A stretch of DNA of 64,000 nt, taken from positions 4,650,001 through 4,714,000 of the forward strand of contig NZ_CP123228.1 in the NCBI RefSeq assembly GCF_029855045.1, read 5' to 3'. This DNA comes from Piscinibacter sp. XHJ-5. Its GTDB lineage: Bacteria; Pseudomonadota; Gammaproteobacteria; Burkholderiales; Burkholderiaceae_C. Under the pieces are notes generated by a model. It did no database searches. It saw only the letters and a list, made by a program, of their open reading frames with translations, and was not told where the DNA came from. Below, in pieces: positions 57,363-64,000 of the stretch. Positions within the stretch are counted from its first letter, which is position 1, and each line of letters starts with the position of its first letter. Position numbers and translations under genes: made by a program.

Positions 57363-59903
57363 ATGACCCCGGTGGCCGAGACGATCCTGCGCTTCAGCGA
57401 CTTCGAGTTGCGGACGCACGAGCGCCGTCTGCTGCGCCGCGGAGAACCGGTCGAGCTCGGCGGCCGCGCGTTCGATGTGCTGCAGGCCCTGACGCAACAG
57501 CCGGGACGGCTCGTCGGCAAGGCCACGCTGATGGACCTCGTCTGGCCGGGGCTCGTGGTGCAGGAAAACAACCTGGCGGCGCAGGTCAGCGCCTTGCGCA
57601 AGGTGCTCGGCGGAGACGTCATTGCCACCGTCCCGGGCCGCGGCTACCGCTTCGCCGCCCACATCGCCGCCACGGGCGAGGCCGAGCCCGCCGTCGCGCC
57701 CGTGCCGCCTGCCTTGAAGACGAACCTGCCGGCCGGGCTGCCGTCGCTGCTCGGCCGAGACGCCGAGCTGGCCCAGCTCGGCGCAGCGATCGACCGCGGA
57801 CGCCTCGTCAGCGTGGTCGGCCCCGGCGGCATCGGCAAGTCGCTGCTCACGCAGCATGTCCTCGCGGCGCGGCGCGATGCCTACGAGCATGGCGTGTGCT
57901 GGATCGAGCTGGGTGGCTTCGACGATGCGGCGGCGCTGCCGGGGGCGGTGGCGGGCGCGCTCGGCGTGCACGGCGGCCACGGGGACGCGTTCGCCGGGCT
58001 GGTGTCCGCGGTGTCGGCGCTGAGGATGCTTCTCGCGTTCGACAATGCCGAGCACCTGCTCGACGACGTGGCGGCGCTGTGCCGTGCGCTGCACGACGCG
58101 GCGCCCGGCCTGCGACTCGTCGTCACCAGCCAGGCGCCGCTGCGCCTGCCGAGCGAGCAGGTGTTCCGCATCGGTCCCCTCGCGGTGCCGGATGTCGCGC
58201 TTCCACCGGCCGAGGCGCTTCGCTACGGGGCCGTCGCGCTGTTCGCCGAGCGCGCGCACGCGGTCGACCGTCGCTTCCATCTCTCCGATGCCAATGCGGC
58301 CGCGGTCATCGAGACGTGCCGCGCGCTCGATGGGCTGCCGCTGGCCATCGAGCTGGCGGCCGCGCGAGCGCCGCTGCTCGGCGTGGGGCGGCTGTTCGTG
58401 TCGATGCGCGACCGCTTCGCGCTGCTGACGCGCGGCCGCGACCGGGCGGCGCCCGGACGCCAGCGCACGCTGCGCGCAGCGCTCGAATGGAGCTGCGAGC
58501 TGCTGGCCGATCGCGAGCAGCAGATGTTCCGCCGCCTGGGTGTCATCGCCGGCAGCGGCTCCCTGGCGCTCATCCGGCAGGTGCTGGTCGAGCCCGGGCT
58601 CGACGCATGGGGTGTGGTCGACGCGCTCGACACGCTGGTCGACCGCTCCCTGGTGGCGTTGTCGGGCGATGACGACGAGCCGCGCTATCGCCTGCTGGAA
58701 ACGCCGCGCGCGTACGCGCTCGAGTGCCTGGACGCCGCTGGCGAGCGCGACGCGCTGCAGCGCCGACACGCGCTCGCCGTGGCGTCGATGTTCGACGAGG
58801 CGTACGACGAGTACTTCAGCGGCCGCGTGGGCGTCGACGACTGGCTGCATCGGCGCGAGCCGGACCTCGACAACGCGCGCGCCGCCCTGCACTGGGCGAG
58901 CGAAGCCGGGGAAACCGAGCTGGCCCTGCGGATCGGCGCGACGATGCTGCGCGCCCTGCTGCCATCGCTGCACATCGAACGCATGGCGCTGGCCGACGCA
59001 TGCGAGGCCGCGATCGCGCCCGAGCTGCCGCAGCCGCTGCAGCAGAAAGCCTGGCTCGAGCTGAGCTGCGTGCTCGCGGATACGCAGAAGGGGCGCGCTC
59101 GCCGCGCCGCCGAGCGCGCGCTCGCGCTCGCGCGCCGGCTCGATGCCCGGCAGCCCGACCGCTTCGGGCTCTATCACGCGTTGTGCCGCGCGGCGAGCGC
59201 CGCGGCGCAGACCGACGAACTGCCGTCGGCGCGCGCGCTGCTCGGGGAGCTGCAGCGCATCGAGGATCCGTCGTGGCCGGCGCAACGCCTGCTGTGGGGG
59301 TGCGAGGCCGCGCAGTGGGTGGCCCGCATGGAGGAGGACACCGCGCAGGCGCTGCGCCTCGGTCGCCGCCTGCTGGCGCTGGACCGCGAGCGCGGCGGCA
59401 ATGCGTCCATCCCCACCGGCAACCTCATCGACGCCGAGCTGGCCGCCGGCGACGCCGGCGCCGCGGCACGGCTCGGCGGCGAGCTCGTGGAGACGCTGCG
59501 GGGCACGCGGCACGAGTACGGCCTGACCTTCGCCCGCATCAACCTGCTCGCCGCGCTCCTCGTACAGATGGACGTCGCGCAGGCGCGCCCTGTCGCGCAG
59601 GCGGCATGGTCGAAAGCGCCGGCGTTCGACCTGCAGCACGCGGCGGCCGCATACCTCGCGCTGTTCTGCGCACTCGACGGGCGGCCGCGCGCGGCGGTGA
59701 TGCTGGCGGCGTACTCGGAGGCGATCTACGCCGCCCGGGAGGAAACGCGCGAACGCAACGAAACCGAGGCGACGAACCGCGCACTGTCGATCGGCCGCCT
59801 CGCGCTCGGCGACGCCGAGCTCGCACGAGCCCGGGCCGAAGGCGCGGTGCTGCGTGATGCCGACATCGCCGCGATCGCGTTCGGCGGCGTTGCCGCCGCG
59901 TGA
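57363..59903 (+). CDS. winged-helix/ATPase transcriptional regulator (OmpR-type DNA binding + NB-ARC-like)
   Basis: An 846-residue regulator. Residues about 8-102 form an OmpR-type winged helix (L-M-D-L-V-W-P-G-L-V-V-Q-E-N-N-L, V-P-G-R-G-Y-R-F). Residues about 125-400 form an ATPase with G-P-G-G-I-G-K-S (Walker A) and L-L-A-F-D-N-A-E-H (Walker B) plus V-V-T-S-Q-A-P-L-R. The C-terminal 400 residues are helical repeats that probably sense a ligand or partner. This domain set resembles COG3903-type predicted ATPase regulators. It is divergent from the membrane-cysE pair and may regulate it. Confidence 0.85.
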   Translation: MTPVAETILRFSDFELRTHERRLLRRGEPVELGGRAFDVLQALTQQPGRLVGKATLMDLVWPGLVVQENNLAAQVSALRKVLGGDVIATVPGRGYRFAAHIAATGEAEPAVAPVPPALKTNLPAGLPSLLGRDAELAQLGAAIDRGRLVSVVGPGGIGKSLLTQHVLAARRDAYEHGVCWIELGGFDDAAALPGAVAGALGVHGGHGDAFAGLVSAVSALRMLLAFDNAEHLLDDVAALCRALHDAAPGLRLVVTSQAPLRLPSEQVFRIGPLAVPDVALPPAEALRYGAVALFAERAHAVDRRFHLSDANAAAVIETCRALDGLPLAIELAAARAPLLGVGRLFVSMRDRFALLTRGRDRAAPGRQRTLRAALEWSCELLADREQQMFRRLGVIAGSGSLALIRQVLVEPGLDAWGVVDALDTLVDRSLVALSGDDDEPRYRLLETPRAYALECLDAAGERDALQRRHALAVASMFDEAYDEYFSGRVGVDDWLHRREPDLDNARAALHWASEAGETELALRIGATMLRALLPSLHIERMALADACEAAIAPELPQPLQQKAWLELSCVLADTQKGRARRAAERALALARRLDARQPDRFGLYHALCRAASAAAQTDELPSARALLGELQRIEDPSWPAQRLLWGCEAAQWVARMEEDTAQALRLGRRLLALDRERGGNASIPTGNLIDAELAAGDAGAAARLGGELVETLRGTRHEYGLTFARINLLAALLVQMDVAQARPVAQAAWSKAPAFDLQHAAAAYLALFCALDGRPRAAVMLAAYSEAIYAAREETRERNETEATNRALSIGRLALGDAELARARAEGAVLRDADIAAIAFGGVAAA

Positions 59904-59934
59904 GGCTCCCGACGGGCCGGGCGGCGAACCGGCC

Positions 59935-60240
59935 TCAGCGGCGCGCCAGGGGGCCGGGTTGCGGGTCTTCCGGCGTGGAGTCGATCACCGCGGCCTGCGC
60001 CGCCCGACGCATGCGCTCCAGTTCGTCGGGCGAAGCGGGCAGAAGGTAGAGGCGCGCGGGATGAGGGTAGAACCTCGAAGCGTAGTCGTAGCCGGCGGTG
60101 GCCTGCAGCCGCTGGACGACCACCGCCGGATGATCTCCGAGGCGGCCGGCTGCCGGTGCGGCAGGCACCTGGGCAAAAGTGGTGGGCGTGGCGATGGCCA
60201 TCAGAAGCATCGAGGCGCAGCGCCGAGCGTGGTGTGTCAT
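59935..60240 (-). CDS. small exported protein
   Basis: A 101-residue protein with a signal peptide (A-S-M-L-L-M-A-I-A-T-P-T-T-F-A-Q). ATG 60240 has AAAGGA about 8 bases upstream. The mature part is short, with G-Y-D-Y-A-S-R-F-Y-P-H-P-A-R-L-Y-L-L-P-A and a helical R-R-A-A-Q-A-A-V. Family not recognised. It is convergent with the regulator gene. Confidence 0.6.
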   Translation of the reverse strand: MTHHARRCASMLLMAIATPTTFAQVPAAPAAGRLGDHPAVVVQRLQATAGYDYASRFYPHPARLYLLPASPDELERMRRAAQAAVIDSTPEDPQPGPLARR

Positions 60241-60377
60241 GGAGAAGTCCTTTCCCGGGTCGTCCGGTGGTGGCGGGTCTTCTCACTTTCGGCGGCGCAG
60301 ACGAGCAAGTCCTGAAGGCTCGTCTGAAAAGTCCTCCAATGTCGTGAAGCGGATGCGGTCGCTGCCGCCCGTACGGC

Positions 60378-61709
60378 CTAAGCGCCTTCAGCGTACTGCC
60401 GCGGCAGCAGGATGCGGAACGTCGTTCCCACGTCGATCTTCGACTCCACTTCCAGCGTCGCGTCCAGCAGCTCGCAAAGACGCTTGACGATGGACAGTCC
60501 GATGCCCTCGCCCGCGTTCTGATGAACCTCGCGGGGGTCGTGGCGTTCGAGCTGGCGGGTCTCGGCGCGACTGCCGTCCGCATGCGTGATCTCGCCGTGA
60601 GTCGCGTCCGTCGAGATCTGCCTGGCCTGGTGCGTCGCCTCTTCCAGCGCGCCCGCCAGCTGCGACCCTGGGCCGGCATGGAATCCGGGCCCTGTGTCCT
60701 GCACCTGGATGAACCAGCGCTGCGTATCGCCATCGTCGCTGTCTCCCCAGCTCACCGTGACGCCGCCTTGCCGGGTGTACTTGATGGCGTTCAGCACCAG
60801 GTTCTGGGTGATGCGTCTCGTCTTGACCGGGTCGCCCTCGACCCACAGCACGGGAGGGCCGTTGAACCCGAGGAACAGGTTGCGCTCCTGCGCATACGCC
60901 TGCCAGCCCTCGCACACGTCGCGCAAGACGGCCGAGGCGTCCATGCCCTCGGCATTCCGATGCTCCTGCCCTCCTTGCAGGCGGGCCAGACCGGTCACGT
61001 CGTTCAGCAAGTGGCGCAATGCGCCCACGTTGCGATCGAGCAGGCGCAGGAAGTTGCTGCGGGCCAGCTCGGAAGCATTGGCGGACGCGAGGCCTGCGGT
61101 CGCGTTCGCGACCACGCCGAGATTGCCCCGCAAGTCGTGGGCGGCCTGCTGCCACAGCTGGGCGCGGTGCTGTTCCAGCTCGCGCAGCGACTCGAGGGCG
61201 TGCTCCAGATCCCTGATGTGGCTGTTGGCCTCGAGTTGCTGCAGCCGGAAGTACTGCGTGGTGCTCGCGCCAATGGCGGCACCGTACTGCTGCGCCCAGA
61301 TCCTTCGGGCCGACGACATCACGGCGTGATCGAGCTGCGGGTGCGCAAGCGCGTAGGTGTCGAGTTCGACCACGACGCATTCGTTGAGCTGCGACAGCTC
61401 GCGCGTGACCTCTGCCAGGTCGAACCCTTGCTGCCATCGATGCAGGCCGTGGGCTGCGGCATCTCCCTTCTGTACCTTCCTGGCGTCCTTGACGTCTCCC
61501 GCCGCGGCATTGCCGCCGGCGCCCAGCCTTTGCTCGAAGTCGACGAGGAGCGCTGGAATGTGGTCGTGAAGCTGGGCGCGGGGAAGCGACGCGCCGGAGG
61601 TCAGCGCGGGATCGGATGTCACCGCTTTGCGCCATGCCTGCAGGATGGCTCCGCGTCGCTGCGCGATGTACGCGGCCAGGGCCGTGAACCCGGTCTCACC
61701 CGATGGCAT
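60378..61709 (-). CDS. sensor histidine kinase with RsbRD-like N-terminal domain
   Basis: A 443-residue cytoplasmic kinase from ATG 61709, which has TGGAG about 9 bases upstream; ATG 61793 (471 residues) lacks a ribosome site. Residues about 8-140 resemble the RsbRD-type four-helix sensor domain ([17 protein letters not shown]). HisKA has the phospho-accepting His in [10 protein letters not shown], and HATPase motifs follow ([22 protein letters not shown]). The gene is divergent from frmR. Its response regulator is not seen in the window. Confidence 0.88.
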   Translation of the reverse strand: MPSGETGFTALAAYIAQRRGAILQAWRKAVTSDPALTSGASLPRAQLHDHIPALLVDFEQRLGAGGNAAAGDVKDARKVQKGDAAAHGLHRWQQGFDLAEVTRELSQLNECVVVELDTYALAHPQLDHAVMSSARRIWAQQYGAAIGASTTQYFRLQQLEANSHIRDLEHALESLRELEQHRAQLWQQAAHDLRGNLGVVANATAGLASANASELARSNFLRLLDRNVGALRHLLNDVTGLARLQGGQEHRNAEGMDASAVLRDVCEGWQAYAQERNLFLGFNGPPVLWVEGDPVKTRRITQNLVLNAIKYTRQGGVTVSWGDSDDGDTQRWFIQVQDTGPGFHAGPGSQLAGALEEATHQARQISTDATHGEITHADGSRAETRQLERHDPREVHQNAGEGIGLSIVKRLCELLDATLEVESKIDVGTTFRILLPRQYAEGA

Positions 61710-61860
61710 TGCGGCGCGCTCCAGTTCACCAGCCAATACGGCTGCCATTCCATTGTCGTGTGCGCAACCGCAGGCAGGCCGCGCGGCCACCATGACGGCG
61801 GCAAGGGCAACGCCGGGTCACGCCGCGGACGTGCGCGGCCTCCGGCCAGGCGTGACCCCA

Positions 61861-61878
61861 TATACTCCCTGGGAGTAT
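61861..61878 (+). promoter_or_regulatory. FrmR-type operator over the frmRAB promoter
   Basis: ATACTCCC, T, GGGAGTAT is a perfect 17-base palindrome (61862-61878). TATACT at 61861-61866 is a good -10 element inside it, 24 bases before frmR. CsoR/RcnR-family FrmR repressors bind such AT-ended, G/C-tract palindromes, so repressor binding would block RNA polymerase directly. Confidence 0.75.
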
Positions 61879-61890
61879 CATCGTCCACGT

Positions 61891-63304
<1,414 letters not shown>

Positions 63305-63310
63305 TCGGCC

Positions 63311-64000
63311 ATGGAACGCATCGAGCACCATGCCAGCTTCGGCGGCCGCCAGGAGGTGTGGCGGCACGCCAGCAGCACGCTGGGCTGCGAGATGAAGGTG
63401 GGCGTCTATCTGCCGCCGGCGGCGCTGCGCGGCGAGCGCTGCCCGGTGCTGTACTGGCTCTCCGGCCTCACCTGCACCGAGCAGAACTTCATCACCAAGG
63501 CCGGGGCGCAGGAGCATGCGGCGCAGCACGGGCTGATCGTGATCGCACCCGACACCAGTCCGCGCGGCAGCGCCGTGGCCGACGATCCGGCGTACGACCT
63601 GGGCCAGGGGGCGGGCTTCTACCTGAATGCCACGCAGGCACCGTGGGCCACGCACTTCCGCATGGAGGACTACGTGGTGCACGAGCTGCCCGCATGGGTC
63701 GAGCAACACTTTGCGGCCGGCGGACGTCGCGGCATCTTCGGTCACTCCATGGGCGGCCACGGCGCGCTGACACTAGCGCTGCGCCACCCTGGCCGCTATG
63801 CCAGCGTTTCGGCTTTCTCGCCGATCGTGGCGCCCGGCCAGGTGCCCTGGGGCCAGAAGGCTTTCGCCGCGTACCTGGGAGAGGACCGCAACGCCTGGGC
63901 GGCACACGACGCGGTGTCGCTGATGGCCGCGGCGCCCGAACGGCTGCCGCTGCTCGTGGACCAGGGCGAGGCGGACGAATTCCTTTCCACCCAGCTCAGG
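63311..64000 (+). CDS. frmB: S-formylglutathione hydrolase, 3' end outside the window
   Basis: A partial gene with 230 codons in the window and no stop before 64000. It starts 6 bases after frmA. The family start M-E-R-I-E-H-H-A-S-F-G-G-R-Q is followed by L-Y-W-L-S-G-L-T-C-T-E-Q-N-F. The nucleophile motif is G-H-S-M-G-G-H-G-A. It cleaves S-formylglutathione to formate and glutathione, the last step of the pathway. About 50 residues remain outside. Confidence 0.96.
   Translation, partial: MERIEHHASFGGRQEVWRHASSTLGCEMKVGVYLPPAALRGERCPVLYWLSGLTCTEQNFITKAGAQEHAAQHGLIVIAPDTSPRGSAVADDPAYDLGQGAGFYLNATQAPWATHFRMEDYVVHELPAWVEQHFAAGGRRGIFGHSMGGHGALTLALRHPGRYASVSAFSPIVAPGQVPWGQKAFAAYLGEDRNAWAAHDAVSLMAAAPERLPLLVDQGEADEFLSTQLR

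Overview
The window is GC-rich, densely coded DNA of a betaproteobacterium, most likely a Burkholderiales member near Comamonadaceae/Sphaerotilaceae. This rests on gene content: Bug-type solute receptors, PrpF/MaoC/CaiB catabolic genes, a PhoX phosphatase, a phasin-like protein, and the glutathione formaldehyde operon. I saw no rRNA, tRNA, CRISPR array or insertion sequence. Family names come from reading protein motifs, not from database searches.

Layout. 1-2090: end of a receiver-domain protein, then an actin-like ParM-type ATPase with a small partner. 2365-4303: class III aminotransferase and Lrp/AsnC regulator. 4397-9895: PhoX, hemerythrin-like and phasin-like proteins, a small protein apparently starting at ATC, a lipase-like hydrolase and a trypsin-like protease. 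9935-11215: phospholipase D/cardiolipin synthase. 11548-18831: a giant protein of about 2427 residues. Its N-terminal half is a helical-repeat solenoid like the SKWP effectors (RipS/XopAD). Its middle carries, in order, motifs that resemble eukaryotic-type RNA-dependent RNA polymerases, ending in D-Y-D-G-D. This is the most striking object in the window.

18887-26779: secreted protein, S41 protease, cobalt-type nitrile hydratase, transglutaminase-like protein and several unrecognised proteins. 26826-28359: gluconokinase and Bug receptor behind tandem 14-bp palindromic operators. 29175-36676: ECF sigma factor, small membrane protein, periplasmic protein, CHASE2 Ser/Thr kinase and TPR-CHAT protein, probably one signalling module. 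36876-44560: desaturase, lipoprotein metallo-hydrolase, RsbQ-like hydrolase overlapping a PAS hybrid histidine kinase, SNF2 helicase and acetyltransferase.

45095-53325: two LysR regulators, a SnoaL-like protein, and a catabolic operon (PrpF fused in frame to a Bug receptor, MaoC-type hydratase, CaiB-type CoA transferase, fumarase/adenylosuccinate-lyase superfamily enzyme) that probably processes an unsaturated di- or tricarboxylate. 53493-59903: TonB-like protein with five 108-bp coding repeats, membrane protein plus serine acetyltransferase, and a winged-helix/ATPase regulator. 60378-64000: RsbRD-like histidine kinase, then frmR-frmA-frmB for formaldehyde detoxification with a palindromic operator; frmB runs off the window.
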